Assembly: GCF_035975855.1 (NCBI RefSeq)
Contig: NZ_CP109055.1
Span: 9,114,001 to 9,178,000, forward strand
Reading direction: 5' to 3'
DNA from: Streptomyces sp. NBC_01304
GTDB taxonomy: Bacteria > Actinomycetota > Actinomycetes > Streptomycetales > Streptomycetaceae
Length of the DNA: 64,000 bases
Shown: positions 17,065-25,909 of the stretch, in pieces
How positions within the stretch are numbered: the first letter of the stretch is position 1
Layout of the letters: each line of letters begins with the position of its first letter
Program-made: the position numbers and the translations under genes
The notes under the pieces: generated by a model
Databases searched by the model: none
What the model saw: the letters and a program-made list of their open reading frames with translations, nothing else
What the model was told of the DNA's origin: nothing

Positions 17065-18273
17065 ATGTCACACGCAATCGTCATCGGCGGCGGAATCGGC
17101 GGCCTCACCGCGGCCGTGGCACTTCACCAGCAGGGCTGGAGCGTCACCGTCCTGGAGCGCGCCGCCTCCCTCGAACCGGTCGGCGCCGGCATCGGCCTCG
17201 CCCCCAACTCCCAGCGCGCACTGGACGTCATAGGCCTCGGCGACCGGGTCAGGGACCTCGCCGGCTGGGCCGGCGACGGCGGAATGCGCACCGCGCGCGG
17301 TCGCTGGCTGGCCCGCACCAGCACCGCGGCGATCCAGGCGAGGTTCGGCGGTTCACTCATCGCGGTCCACCGGGCCGAACTCGTCGACATCCTCACCTCC
17401 GCCCTCCCGGCCGGCTGCCTGCGCACCTCCGCCGCGGCCCGTCTCGTGGACCCGGGCGGCGCCGACCGCCGAGCCGTCGTCAGCACCGGTGGCGAAGAGC
17501 TCGAGGCCGACCTCGTGATCGGCGCCGACGGCATCAACTCGGGCGTGCGCAAAGTGCTCTTCCCCGACCACCCGGGGCCCGTCTACTCCGGCTTCACCGC
17601 CTGGCGCATCGTGCTCGACGCCCCCGATCTCTCCTTCGAGCCGCACGAGAGCTGGGGCCGCGGCCGCATCTGGGGCACGCACCCGCTCAAGGGCGGCCGT
17701 ATCTACGCGTACGCCGCCGCCGTCACCCCCGAGGGCGGCCGTGCCCACGACGACGAGCGGGCCGAGCTCGCTCGCCTCTACGCCGGCTGGCACGACCCGA
17801 TCCCGGCGATCATCGAGGCCGCCGACCCGGCGAAGATCCTGCGCAACGACGTCCGGCACATGGCAGAGCCGCTGCCCGCCTACCACCACGGCCGCACCGC
17901 CCTGCTCGGCGACGCCGCGCACGCCATGCCGCCGACCCTCGGCCAGGGCGGCAACCAGGCCATCGAGGACGCCGTCGTCCTCGCCCATCACGCCCGCTCG
18001 GCCGCGGACCTCGACCTGGCGACGTACACGGAGGAACGCCTCCCGCGCACCGGCGCGATCGTCAAACAGGCCGTACGCACCGCCAAGTTGGAGATGCTGG
18101 ACAACGCCGCGCTCGGCGCCGTCCGCAACGCCTTCATCGCCTCCGTCTCCCGTCTCGGTCCGAATTTCATGATCAAGTCGATGGAATCCGTCATCGACTG
18201 GCGGCCCCCGCAGGCCACGTATGCTGCAACGACAGGACAGACAGGACAGGTGGGGTCCGGCCGCCAGGCGTGA
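17065..18273 (+). CDS. FAD-dependent monooxygenase controlled by the adjacent TetR
   Basis: 402 residues, group A flavoprotein monooxygenase. It has IVIGGGIGGLTAAVAL at the N-terminus, an FAD/NAD(P)H dual motif VIGADGINS in the middle, and GDAAHAMPPTLGQGGN near residue 285. Related proteins hydroxylate aromatic substrates or inactivate antibiotics such as rifampicin or tetracycline. The short tail (TGQTGQVGSG) is low complexity. The TetR/monooxygenase pair suggests detoxification of an inducing aromatic compound, which is inference. Confidence 0.88.
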   Translation: MSHAIVIGGGIGGLTAAVALHQQGWSVTVLERAASLEPVGAGIGLAPNSQRALDVIGLGDRVRDLAGWAGDGGMRTARGRWLARTSTAAIQARFGGSLIAVHRAELVDILTSALPAGCLRTSAAARLVDPGGADRRAVVSTGGEELEADLVIGADGINSGVRKVLFPDHPGPVYSGFTAWRIVLDAPDLSFEPHESWGRGRIWGTHPLKGGRIYAYAAAVTPEGGRAHDDERAELARLYAGWHDPIPAIIEAADPAKILRNDVRHMAEPLPAYHHGRTALLGDAAHAMPPTLGQGGNQAIEDAVVLAHHARSAADLDLATYTEERLPRTGAIVKQAVRTAKLEMLDNAALGAVRNAFIASVSRLGPNFMIKSMESVIDWRPPQATYAATTGQTGQVGSGRQA

Positions 18274-18304
18274 GCGCCGGGGTCCCGGAGGCAAGGAGAA
18301 GCGC

Positions 18305-19219
18305 GTGAAGATCGGCTGTATCGGGCTCGGCGACATCGCACAGAAGGCCTATCTGCCGGTCCTCACCACGATCCCGGGCGTCGAGCTGCATCTGCAGACC
18401 CGCACCCCGGCCACCCTCGCCCAGGTCGCGGCCACGCATCACATCCCCGAAGCGCAGTGCCACACCGATCTCGACGCGCTGCTCGCCCAGGGCCTCGACG
18501 CCGCGTTCGTGCACGCGCCGACCGCCGTCCATCCGGAGATCGTCACGCGGCTGGTCGAGGCCGGTGTGGCGACGTACGTGGACAAGCCGATCGCGTACGA
18601 ACTCGCCGACGCCGAGCGCCTCGTGGAGCTCGCCGAGGAACGGAACGTCAGCCTCGCCGTCGGCTTCAACCGGCGGTTCGCGCCCGGCTACGCGCAGTGC
18701 GTCGAGCACCCGCGCGAGCTGATCGTGCTGCAGAAGAACCGGGTCGGGCTGCCTGAGGACCCGCGCTCGCTGATCCTGGACGACTTCATCCACGTGGTCG
18801 ACACCCTGCGCTTCCTGGCGCCGGGGCCGATCGACGACATCGGGGTGCGGGCGCGGATCAAGGACGGCCTGATGCACCACGTCGTGCTGCAGCTGGGCGG
18901 GGACGGATTCACCGCGCTCGGCATCATGAACCGGCTCTCCGGCTCCACCGAGGAGATCCTCGAGGTGTCCGGGCAGGACACCAAGCGCGAGGTCCGCAAC
19001 CTCGCCGAGATCGTCGACCACAAGGGCCAGCCGAGCGTGCGCCGCCGCGGTGACTGGGTCTCGGTGGCCAGGCAGCGCGGCATCGAGCAGGTGGTGCACG
19101 CCTTCCTCGACGCCGTACGCGCGGGCAAGGTGCTCAGCGCCCGGGACGCGCTGGCGACCCATGAGCTGTGCGAGCGGGTCCTTGAGCGAGCTCTGGAGAG
19201 CGCCGGGCAGGGCGCCTGA
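18305..19219 (+). CDS. Gfo/Idh/MocA-family oxidoreductase
   Basis: 304 residues. The Rossmann N-terminus is KIGCIGLGDIAQKAYLPVL. The DKPIAYELADAERLV segment with its EKP-like lysine follows, then GFNRRFAP and DDFIHVVDTLRF as expected in the C-terminal domain. The family oxidises or reduces sugars and related polyols with NAD(P). The GTG at 18305 has AAGGAG 6 bases upstream. Its 3' end overlaps the 3' end of the convergent lnt gene by 86 bp, which is long for a tail-to-tail overlap. Confidence 0.87.
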   Translation: MKIGCIGLGDIAQKAYLPVLTTIPGVELHLQTRTPATLAQVAATHHIPEAQCHTDLDALLAQGLDAAFVHAPTAVHPEIVTRLVEAGVATYVDKPIAYELADAERLVELAEERNVSLAVGFNRRFAPGYAQCVEHPRELIVLQKNRVGLPEDPRSLILDDFIHVVDTLRFLAPGPIDDIGVRARIKDGLMHHVVLQLGGDGFTALGIMNRLSGSTEEILEVSGQDTKREVRNLAEIVDHKGQPSVRRRGDWVSVARQRGIEQVVHAFLDAVRAGKVLSARDALATHELCERVLERALESAGQGA

Positions 19220-20750
19220 GCGCGCGCAGGCCCTCGACCGCGCACAGCACGGCGAGGACGGCGAGCGCCCCGTACACCGGCCAGGCGCCGAGCCGGGCGA
19301 AGGGCGTCAGACCGGTGGCGAGCGGGACGTCGTAGACCGCGGCCGCGCTCTCGTCGGTGCGCAGGGGTTCGCCGATGCGTTCCCCACCGGGCCCGAAGAC
19401 CGCGGATTCGCCGGTGAGGGTGGCGTGCACCATCGGGCGGCCGTTCTCGGCGGCCCGGATCGCGGCGAGGGACGCGTGCTGCTCGGGGGCCCAACTGCCC
19501 TGGAACGTCGAGGTCGAGGACTGGGCGAGCAGCAAGTGGGCGCCCTCGCGGGTGAGATGGCGGCTCATGTCGGGGAACGCCGACTCGAAGCAGACCAGCG
19601 GGCCGATCTTCAGGCCGCCCGCGACCGGCATCACCACCGGCCGGGTGCCGCGCACGCGGTCCTCGCCCGCCGCCTTGCCCACGGACGTGGCCCAGCCGAG
19701 CAGGGCGCGGGCCGGAATGTACTCGCCGAAGGGGACCAGACGCATCTTGTCGTAGCGGTCGCCGGTCGGTCCGTCCGGGCCGATCAGGACCGACGACTTG
19801 TAGATGCCGGGCCGGTCGGAGCGGCGTGCGTCCACGTTCACCAGGATCTCGGCGCCCACGTCCCGGGACAGCCGGGCCAGGCGCCGCGCGAGCTCGGGCC
19901 GCTCGGCCAGGTCGTCGCCGACGCTGGACTCGCCCCACACCACGAGGTCCGGGTGCCGGCCGGCCAGGGTGCGGGTCAGCGCCTCCTGCAGGGCGAAGCG
20001 CCGGTCAGCGCCGCCGATGCCGTCCACGACGCCGGGCTGCACGACGGCGATACGGGCCCGGCCCTCACGGTGCGGGGTCGGGGCCCAGATCCAGATCGCC
20101 CCGGTGACGACGGCCGTGGCGACGACCCCGGCGGCCGCGGGGACCCGGGCCGAAGGGATCGCGATCAGTACGGCGAGGCCCGTGTTCACCGCCACGATCA
20201 GCAGGCTGACCAGCCAGACACCACCGATCGACGCGGCCCGCAGGGCGGGCGTGACCTGCCACTGACTCGATCCGAGCAGCCCCCAGGGGCCGCCCAACCC
20301 CTCCCAGGAACGGACCAGTTCGACCATCAGCCAGGCGGCGGGGATCACCAGCAGGGCGGCCGCGGCACCGGCCCGTGACGGCTCCCCGAGCTGATGCCGG
20401 ACCAGCCAGCCCCAGGGCGCCCAGAGCAGACCGAGCAGCGCGGCGATCACGACGGTGAAGACGTGCAGGCTCGGCAGCAGCCAGTGGTGCGCCGCGAGCA
20501 TGAACCCGAGGCCGCCGAGCCAGCCGTCGAGGGCCGCGCGGCGCCCGGTGGGGGCCGACCTGGCGAGCAGCAGCCAGGGCACGAGGGCCACGTACGCGAA
20601 CCACCACCAGGACGGCTCGGGGAAGGCCAGGGCGGGCAGCGCCCCGGCGAGCAGGGCGGCCGTGCCGCGCCACCAGGGGGAGGCGAGCCGCGCCCCGGCC
20701 CGGCTCCGCTTGCCGGCCCCTTCGGCCCCGTCGTCTTCGGTTGGGCCCAT
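19134..20750 (-). CDS. lnt: Apolipoprotein N-acyltransferase
   Basis: 538 residues, full length. About six membrane helices occupy the first 210 residues, followed by a nitrilase-like domain with the Lnt triad: Glu in VVWGESS, Lys in YDKMRLVPFGEY and Cys in PLVCFESAFP. A final membrane helix (VYGALAVLAVLCAVEGL) and a basic tail complete it. It would transfer the third acyl chain to lipoproteins, several of which are encoded in this window. The C-terminal codons run 86 bp into the Gfo/Idh gene on the other strand. Confidence 0.93.
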   Translation of the reverse strand: MGPTEDDGAEGAGKRSRAGARLASPWWRGTAALLAGALPALAFPEPSWWWFAYVALVPWLLLARSAPTGRRAALDGWLGGLGFMLAAHHWLLPSLHVFTVVIAALLGLLWAPWGWLVRHQLGEPSRAGAAAALLVIPAAWLMVELVRSWEGLGGPWGLLGSSQWQVTPALRAASIGGVWLVSLLIVAVNTGLAVLIAIPSARVPAAAGVVATAVVTGAIWIWAPTPHREGRARIAVVQPGVVDGIGGADRRFALQEALTRTLAGRHPDLVVWGESSVGDDLAERPELARRLARLSRDVGAEILVNVDARRSDRPGIYKSSVLIGPDGPTGDRYDKMRLVPFGEYIPARALLGWATSVGKAAGEDRVRGTRPVVMPVAGGLKIGPLVCFESAFPDMSRHLTREGAHLLLAQSSTSTFQGSWAPEQHASLAAIRAAENGRPMVHATLTGESAVFGPGGERIGEPLRTDESAAAVYDVPLATGLTPFARLGAWPVYGALAVLAVLCAVEGLRALRRPARRSPELAQGPARTAHGSPARPGR

Positions 20751-20841
20751 GCCGCGCCTCCCATGCCCCAGACGACGCTCGGTCCGTACACGGCCAGTGT
20801 GCGCTTCGTTCGCGATCTCCGACAGGGCGCGTCGGGCCGGG

Positions 20842-20958
20842 GCGGCGGCCCCGGGTCAGCCCCCGGCGAGCTGGCCGCTCATGCGGCGCCACTTCTCCTG
20901 CGGCGGCCCCGGGTCAGCCCCCGGCGAGCTGGCCGCTCATGCGGCGCCACTTCTCCTG
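20842..20958. repeat. 58-bp perfect tandem duplication at a gene end
   Basis: The unit starting CGGCGGCCCCGGGTCAGCCC occurs at 20843-20900 and again, identical, at 20901-20958. The right copy contains the stop codon and last 15 codons of the SnoaL-like gene. The left copy repeats them downstream of the stop. With no mismatches in 58 bp, the duplication must be recent or maintained. Confidence 0.9.
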
Positions 20959-21381
20959 GACCACGACCCGGGTGACCCGCCAGCCGACCCGGGTGCGCAG
21001 GACGGAGAAGGTGTACCTGCCGCCGCACTCGAAGTCGGGGTCGGCGCCCTGGGGGTCCATGCGCATGGGGTTGTAGTAGTCGGCGCGGACCTGGGCGGTG
21101 TCCCCGACGTTCCCGTCGACGATCTCGAAGCGGATCTTCCGGTTCACTATCAGGTGCTGGCGCATCGGGAACATCTGCAAGGTCTCGGCGAGCCAGTCGG
21201 CGACCTCGCGGGCGCCGCCCTCGATGCCGCCGGCCGAGCTGTAGTCGGCGCGGCCGTCCGGGCTGAACAGGGCCTGGTAGGCGGTCCAGTCACTGTCGTC
21301 CACGGCGCCCGCGTAGTCGGTGATCAAAGCGTCGATGGCCAGCTGGTCCATCACGGTCGCAAGGTCCACGCGCTGTGTCAT
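20914..21381 (-). CDS. SnoaL/NTF2-like protein
   Basis: 155 residues of the SnoaL_4 type: LAIDALITDYAGAVDDSDW at the N-terminus, FSPDGRADYSSAGG, a central PMRQHLIVNRKIRFE beta-hairpin and C-terminal CGGRYTFSVLRTRVGWRV. The fold binds small hydrophobic ligands and includes polyketide cyclases, ketosteroid isomerases and dioxygenase beta subunits. The reaction cannot be assigned. The start is the ATG at 21381. Its 3' end is duplicated in the 58-bp repeat. Confidence 0.82.
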   Translation of the reverse strand: MTQRVDLATVMDQLAIDALITDYAGAVDDSDWTAYQALFSPDGRADYSSAGGIEGGAREVADWLAETLQMFPMRQHLIVNRKIRFEIVDGNVGDTAQVRADYYNPMRMDPQGADPDFECGGRYTFSVLRTRVGWRVTRVVVQEKWRRMSGQLAGG

Positions 21382-21449
21382 CGGGTCAGTGTTGCCGCCT
21401 GTGGGCGCACAGCCAAGAGCCGTGCAGCGATCAGACTCGAACGGGACCC

Positions 21450-22484
21450 TCAGGCGCGGCCGGGGAGTTCGATGCCCGCCGCGAGCGACAGCCGGTCGAT
21501 CTCCGCGAGTTCGTCCGCGCCGAACGCGGGGGAGTCCAGCGCGCTGAGGTTCTGCTCCAGCTGGCGCACGCTGCTCGCGCCGACCAGCACCGAGGTCACC
21601 CGCGGCTCGCGCAGCAGCCAGCCGAGCGCCAGCTGGGCCAGCGACTGGCCGCGGCCACGCGCCAGTTCGTCGAGGGCGCGCAGCAGCACGAGCCGCTCGT
21701 CGGTGAGCGCGGTGGAGGAGAGGAACCGCGAGGTGGCCATGCGGGAATCGGCCGGAATGCCGTGCAGATAGCGATCGGTGAGCTGCCCCTGCGCGAGCGG
21801 CGAGAAGACGACGAGGCCTGCCCCGGAACGCTCGGAGGCGGCCAGCAGCCCGCCCTCGACCTGCCGCTTCAGCAGCGAGTACGGGTGCTGGTTGAGCAGC
21901 AGCGGCACACCCAGGTCGGCCAGCAGGGCGGCCGCCTCGACGGTCTGCCCGGGGCTGTAGTTCGACAACCCCGCGTACAGCGCCTTGCCCTGGCGCACCG
22001 CCGTGGCCAGCGCGCCCATCGTCTCCTCGAGCGGAGTGTCCGGGTCGGGCCGGTGCGAGTAGTACACGTCGACGTACTCGACACCCATGCGCGCGAGCGA
22101 CTGGTCCAGGCTCGCCAGGAGATGCTTGCGCGAGCCCCCCTCGCCGTACGGGCCCGGCCACATCTCGTTGCCCGCCTTGGTGGCGAGGAACAGCTCGTCA
22201 CGGTACGGCCGGAAGTCGGCGCGGAAGTGCCGGCCGAAGTTGGCCTCGGCGCTGCCGTACGGAACGCCGTAGTTGTTGGCCAGATCGAAGTGCGTGATCC
22301 CGAGATCGAAGGCCCGCCGCAGCACGGCGCGCTGGCGCTCCAGGGGGTCGCCGTCGCCGAAGTTGTGCCACAGCCCGAGCGCGAACCGGGGGAGCAGCAC
22401 ACCGCTGCGGCCGCAGCGCTCGTACGGCATGGAGGCGTAGCGGGTGTCGTCGGCGAGGTGGGCGGGGTGGGGTGCGTGGCTCAT
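21450..22484 (-). CDS. Aldo/keto reductase (YghZ/GAP-reductase subfamily)
   Basis: 344 residues. The AKR tetrad is visible: Asp in THFDLANNYG, Tyr in the same segment (NNYGVPYGS), Lys in FLATKAG and His in VYYSHRPDP. VGASSVRQLEQNLSAL near the end is the NADP phosphate-binding helix. The opening MPYERCGRSGVLLPRFALGLWHNFG is typical of the YghZ/L-glyceraldehyde-3-phosphate reductase group. A small membrane protein gene ends one base upstream. Confidence 0.9.
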   Translation of the reverse strand: MSHAPHPAHLADDTRYASMPYERCGRSGVLLPRFALGLWHNFGDGDPLERQRAVLRRAFDLGITHFDLANNYGVPYGSAEANFGRHFRADFRPYRDELFLATKAGNEMWPGPYGEGGSRKHLLASLDQSLARMGVEYVDVYYSHRPDPDTPLEETMGALATAVRQGKALYAGLSNYSPGQTVEAAALLADLGVPLLLNQHPYSLLKRQVEGGLLAASERSGAGLVVFSPLAQGQLTDRYLHGIPADSRMATSRFLSSTALTDERLVLLRALDELARGRGQSLAQLALGWLLREPRVTSVLVGASSVRQLEQNLSALDSPAFGADELAEIDRLSLAAGIELPGRA

Positions 22485-22485
22485 G

Positions 22486-22722
22486 TCACCGTCCTGGTCG
22501 GGGGACGCGGTCCTGCCGGATGCTCTGGCACTGCACGATGATCCCGCCGACCAGCACGGCGACGCCGCCCGATGCCCAGAGCACGACGAAAAAGTTGGCC
22601 AGGCGCGCGTCGGCCCAGCTGTCGATCCAGATGAGGAGGCAGAGCCCGAGCAGCCCGAGGGCGCCGAAGACCAGCGGCCGGGTACGTGCCCTCAGGGTCG
22701 TGGTGATGTTCTCGCTCCGCAC
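22486..22722 (-). CDS. Small two-helix membrane protein
   Basis: 78 residues with two predicted membrane helices (PLVFGALGLLGLCLLIWI and FFVVLWASGGVAVLVGGIIV) and basic ends. Its stop lies two bases before the start of the aldo/keto reductase gene, so both are probably co-transcribed. No family recognised. Confidence 0.65.
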   Translation of the reverse strand: MRSENITTTLRARTRPLVFGALGLLGLCLLIWIDSWADARLANFFVVLWASGGVAVLVGGIIVQCQSIRQDRVPRPGR

Positions 22723-22817
22723 TTCATGGAGCGTACAAGGGCACGGGAAAACCAGGTGTCGGCCGAAAGGCCGATCTATACGCTGCGGCGCATGAAGCCT
22801 ACGGACGGCAGCACCTC

Positions 22818-23459
22818 ATGATCTCCACCGATCGCTTGCTCGCCTTCGCGGCGATGTCCTTCCTCCTGATCGTGATCCCCGGCCCGAGCGTGATCTTCGT
22901 GGTCGGCCGGGCGCTGGCGCAGGGCCGCCGGGCCGCGCTGATGACCGTGGTGGGGAACACCCTCGGGGCGTACGTCCTCGTCCTTGCCGTGGCGCTCGGC
23001 GTCGGGGCCGTCGTGGAGCGTTCGGTCCTCGTCTTTACGCTGCTGAAGCTGGTCGGCGCCGCGTATCTGGTGTACCTCGGGGTCAAGGCCGTACGCCGAC
23101 GGGGTGCGCTGCAGGCCGCGTTCGCCGACCCGGACTCGGTCGCGCGGGGCGGTCTGCGCACGCTGGGGGAAGGGTTCCTGGTCGGCGTGGCCAACCCCAA
23201 GACCATGGTGTTCTTCGCCGCGGTGCTGCCCCAGTTCGTCGACCGTGAGCAGGGACACGTGATGCTGCAGATGCTGCTGCTCGGCCTGGTCTTCAACGCG
23301 ATCGCGCTGGCCTCCGACAGCGTGTGGGGCCTGGCCGCGGCCACGGCACGCGGCTGGTTCGCCCGGTCGCCGCGGCGGCTCGGCATGGTGGGCGGGGCCG
23401 GGGGGCTCGCGATGATCGGGCTCGGGGTGACCGTGGCGGCGACGGGGCGCGCGGACTAG
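22818..23459 (+). CDS. LysE-family amino-acid exporter
   Basis: 213 residues and six hydrophobic segments. The LysE/RhtB signature is near the N-terminus (FLLIVIPGPSVIFVVGRALAQGRRAAL), and FLVGVANPKTMVFFAAVLPQF is in the middle. These proteins export amino acids or derivatives driven by the proton gradient. The gene stands alone. Its TAG stop is the left tip of repeat element copy 3. Confidence 0.9.
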   Translation: MISTDRLLAFAAMSFLLIVIPGPSVIFVVGRALAQGRRAALMTVVGNTLGAYVLVLAVALGVGAVVERSVLVFTLLKLVGAAYLVYLGVKAVRRRGALQAAFADPDSVARGGLRTLGEGFLVGVANPKTMVFFAAVLPQFVDREQGHVMLQMLLLGLVFNAIALASDSVWGLAAATARGWFARSPRRLGMVGGAGGLAMIGLGVTVAATGRAD

Positions 23460-23651
23460 GGCGTGTCCGGCGGATCTTCGCGGGCCCACGACGCCTGGCA
23501 CGCGCCCCCAGCCTCCGGCCGGGGGTGCCCCCGCTCGCCGCACGCCCGAATCACCCAAGTACGTCCAGTACGAGGGCGATCCGGGCGCACGCCGAGAGCA
23601 CGCACCAGACGCCGCGGGCTCTTCCACGAAGATCCGCCGGACACGCCCTAG
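23456..23651. repeat. Inverted-repeat element, copy 3 (196 bp)
   Basis: Tips CTAGGGCGTGTC and GACACGCCCTAG pair perfectly. The next 13 bases, CGGCGGATCTTCG and CGAAGATCCGCCG, also pair perfectly and differ in sequence from the arms of the other two copies. The core has GCTCGCCGCACG, AAGTACGTCCAGTACGAGG and GCACGCCGAGAGCACGCACC. The CTAG tip forms the stop codon of the lysE-type gene. Confidence 0.85.
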
Positions 23652-23672
23652 GCCGGGGGCTCGGCGGGTGGC

Positions 23673-24326
23673 TCAGCCGCCGACGCCCACGCCGTTGTCG
23701 GGTGCCCCGTCGCCCTCCGGGGGCAGGTCGCCGCGTTCCACCGGAGCGGTCGGGGCGTTCTCGGGCAACGGAGGGAGTACGTCGGTGAGTTCGGCGTCGC
23801 TCGCCGGGTGGGCCTGCTCGGCGGCTCGGCGCAGGGCGTCCCGCTCGACGGCGGCCCGGTCCGCGCTCAGCCTCAGCAGGCGGCCCGTCACCGGGATCAG
23901 GTAGGCGTGCCGGCCGCTGCCGCTGCTGTACCAGCCCTTGCCGTCCTTCTCGCAGGTGGCCTGCCCGGCCGCCGCCCTGCCGCCGAAGCCCGGGCAGGTC
24001 GTGGCGTCGACGGTGCCGCGGTCGACCGACAGCTGGATCTGGGCGGCCGGGTCCCGGCGTACGTAGGTGGCCGAGAAGCCGTCGTCCCCGATGACGCCCA
24101 CGGACTGCTCGGCCACGGTGAAGTCGGGCACCTCGGTCACGTACACGTTCTCGATCGCCACCTGGATCGCCTGCGCGCGGGCTTCGAGCTCCCCACGGTC
24201 CGCGGCCTGCTCAGCCGAGCCGCCGGAGCTGCCGGAGTCACCGGAGCCGCCGGCGACCTCGCTGCCGCACGCGGCGAGGACCAACGGCAGCGCGAGCAGC
24301 ACAGCGATACGCACGGGTCTGATCAT
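23673..24326 (-). CDS. Putative lipoprotein
   Basis: 217 residues from the ATG at 24326 (MIRPVRIAVLLAL), with lipobox VLAAC about 20 residues in and a Gly/Ser linker after it. The soluble part has a pair of cysteines (TTCPGFGG and QATCEKDG) suited to a disulfide. It ends in a Pro/Gly-rich tail. An upstream start at 24356 would add ten residues unlike a signal peptide. Function unknown. Repeat element copy 3 ends 22 bp downstream. Confidence 0.75.
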   Translation of the reverse strand: MIRPVRIAVLLALPLVLAACGSEVAGGSGDSGSSGGSAEQAADRGELEARAQAIQVAIENVYVTEVPDFTVAEQSVGVIGDDGFSATYVRRDPAAQIQLSVDRGTVDATTCPGFGGRAAAGQATCEKDGKGWYSSGSGRHAYLIPVTGRLLRLSADRAAVERDALRRAAEQAHPASDAELTDVLPPLPENAPTAPVERGDLPPEGDGAPDNGVGVGG

Positions 24327-24396
24327 GCGCACATCATCGCGTACGGTCCGGCCCACGCCGACGGCGGGCGGCCGGCGCCCGCCGTCGGGCGGGACC

Positions 24397-25173
24397 TCAG
24401 CGCACGCCCTCGCACAGCTCGAGGATCAGCTGGGCCACCGCCTCCGGAGCGCGCAGGGTCGGCAGGTGGTCGCAGCCCGGCATCCGCACCAGGCGGCAGC
24501 CCGGGATCTGCGCGGCCATCTCCTCGTTGCAGCGGACCACCTCGGGCTGGTCCTGCTCGCCGAGGGCCAGCAGGCACGGGACCGCCAGCTCGCCGAGCCG
24601 GTCGAAGGCGGGCGGGTCCGGGACCTGATGCGGGTGGGTGGTGAACCAGCTCGGCAGTGCCCCGCGCAGCTGGGCGACGGCCTCGGGGTCGTCGCCGGTA
24701 CCGGCCGCGCCCCAGGTGCGCAGGCACAGCGCAAGGAGACCGTCCATGTCGCCGCTCTTGGCGAAGGCCTCCACCTGGGCCATGAACTCCGGTGCGGCCA
24801 GCCCTTCGTATCCGGTGACCCCGGGACAGAACAGGGCGAGCCCAGCCACCCTGCCCGGGTCGCCCACGGCCAGGCTCAGCGCGGTGGCGCCACCCATGCT
24901 GGTGCCCACCAGGACCGCGCGGGCGAGCTCGAAGTGGTCGAGGACGGCGGCCAAGTCCGCGGCTTGGGAGTACGGGGCGGCGGGTGCAGGGGAGCGGCCG
25001 AAGCCGCGTGCGTCGTACTGGATCACCCGGTGGTTCTGTACGAGGTGCGGCAGGAGCTTGTCCCAGATGGTGGAGTCACCGATTCCGGGGTGCAGCAGGA
25101 CCAGTGGCAGACCGCTCCCGCCCGAGTCGTCCGCCCATACTTCGCCGTCCTTGACCGAGACCATGAGTTCCAT
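24397..25173 (-). CDS. Alpha/beta hydrolase
   Basis: 258 residues. The oxyanion region is LLHPGIGDSTIW, the nucleophile elbow GTSMGGATAL, a late acidic residue is in ALGEQDQPE and the final His in GCDHLPTLRAPE. These complete a Ser-Asp-His triad. It resembles beta-ketoadipate enol-lactone hydrolase-like esterases, but the substrate is unknown. The start is uncertain between the ATG at 25173 and the ATG at 25164, because the only GGAG lies between 2 and 11 bases from them. The TetR gene lies 87 bp upstream in the same direction. Confidence 0.85.
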   Translation of the reverse strand: MELMVSVKDGEVWADDSGGSGLPLVLLHPGIGDSTIWDKLLPHLVQNHRVIQYDARGFGRSPAPAAPYSQAADLAAVLDHFELARAVLVGTSMGGATALSLAVGDPGRVAGLALFCPGVTGYEGLAAPEFMAQVEAFAKSGDMDGLLALCLRTWGAAGTGDDPEAVAQLRGALPSWFTTHPHQVPDPPAFDRLGELAVPCLLALGEQDQPEVVRCNEEMAAQIPGCRLVRMPGCDHLPTLRAPEAVAQLILELCEGVR

Positions 25174-25260
25174 GACTCCAAAGTGCCTGCGGGGCCGCAC
25201 AGTTCACCAGGGCAGTGTCGGCCTTCTCCGGCACGCGCGGAACCTCGGTCCGCGCTCTCC

Positions 25261-25893
25261 TCAGACCGTGATCGCCCCGAGCAGCGCCCGCGCGCACAGG
25301 TCGCGCACTTCTTCGCGGGCGAGCCCCGGTTCCTCCAGCCACTCCAGGCAGACCGCGACGAGGAAGGCCAGCCAGCCGCGGACGGCCAGGCGGAGGGTGG
25401 GCAGGTCCTGGGTGGCGCCCGCGGTCTGCGGGTCGGCGGCGAGGGCGGCGAGGATCTGGCGTTCCTGGGCGGCCAGGCCCTCCTTGTAGACGCGGCGCAC
25501 GGTCGGGTCGCCCGCGGCCTCGGCGCGGTGGAAGGCCCGGAAGCCCTCGGCGTGGGTCGCCACGTAGTCGAGGAACGTGTCGAGGCCGGTGCCGAGTTGC
25601 TCCAGGACCGGGACACCGGGGGCGGCCGCGGTCAGGCGCAGCATGCGTCTGCTCTCGCGCTCGATCACGGCGGTGAAGAAGTCCCGCTTGGTCGGGTAGT
25701 AGTGGTAGAGCAGCCCGCGGGAGACACCGGCGATCTCGGCGACCTGCTCGATCCACACGTCGTCGTACGGATTCTGCGCGAAGAGCCGCGCCCCCACCGT
25801 CAGCAGTTGCTCCCGGCGCTCGTCGGTACTCAGCCGGCGGCGCGTGCGGGTGTGTGCCGCCCCGCCCTGCGCCTCACGCTCCTTCGCGGCCAT
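25261..25893 (-). CDS. TetR-family repressor, divergent from a CYP102-type P450
   Basis: 210 residues. The helix-turn-helix spans about 27-73 (REQLLTVGARLFAQNPYDDV, then VSRGLLYHYYPTKRDFF), and the C-terminal ligand domain is TetR_C. It is divergent from the P450 gene across 110 bp that contain a 17-bp perfect inverted repeat. The arrangement resembles Bm3R1, the TetR repressor of the fatty-acid-inducible P450 BM3 of Bacillus, although the DNA site here differs. Confidence 0.88.
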   Translation of the reverse strand: MAAKEREAQGGAAHTRTRRRLSTDERREQLLTVGARLFAQNPYDDVWIEQVAEIAGVSRGLLYHYYPTKRDFFTAVIERESRRMLRLTAAAPGVPVLEQLGTGLDTFLDYVATHAEGFRAFHRAEAAGDPTVRRVYKEGLAAQERQILAALAADPQTAGATQDLPTLRLAVRGWLAFLVAVCLEWLEEPGLAREEVRDLCARALLGAITV

Positions 25894-25909
25894 GGCAGCA
25901 CCTTACTTG

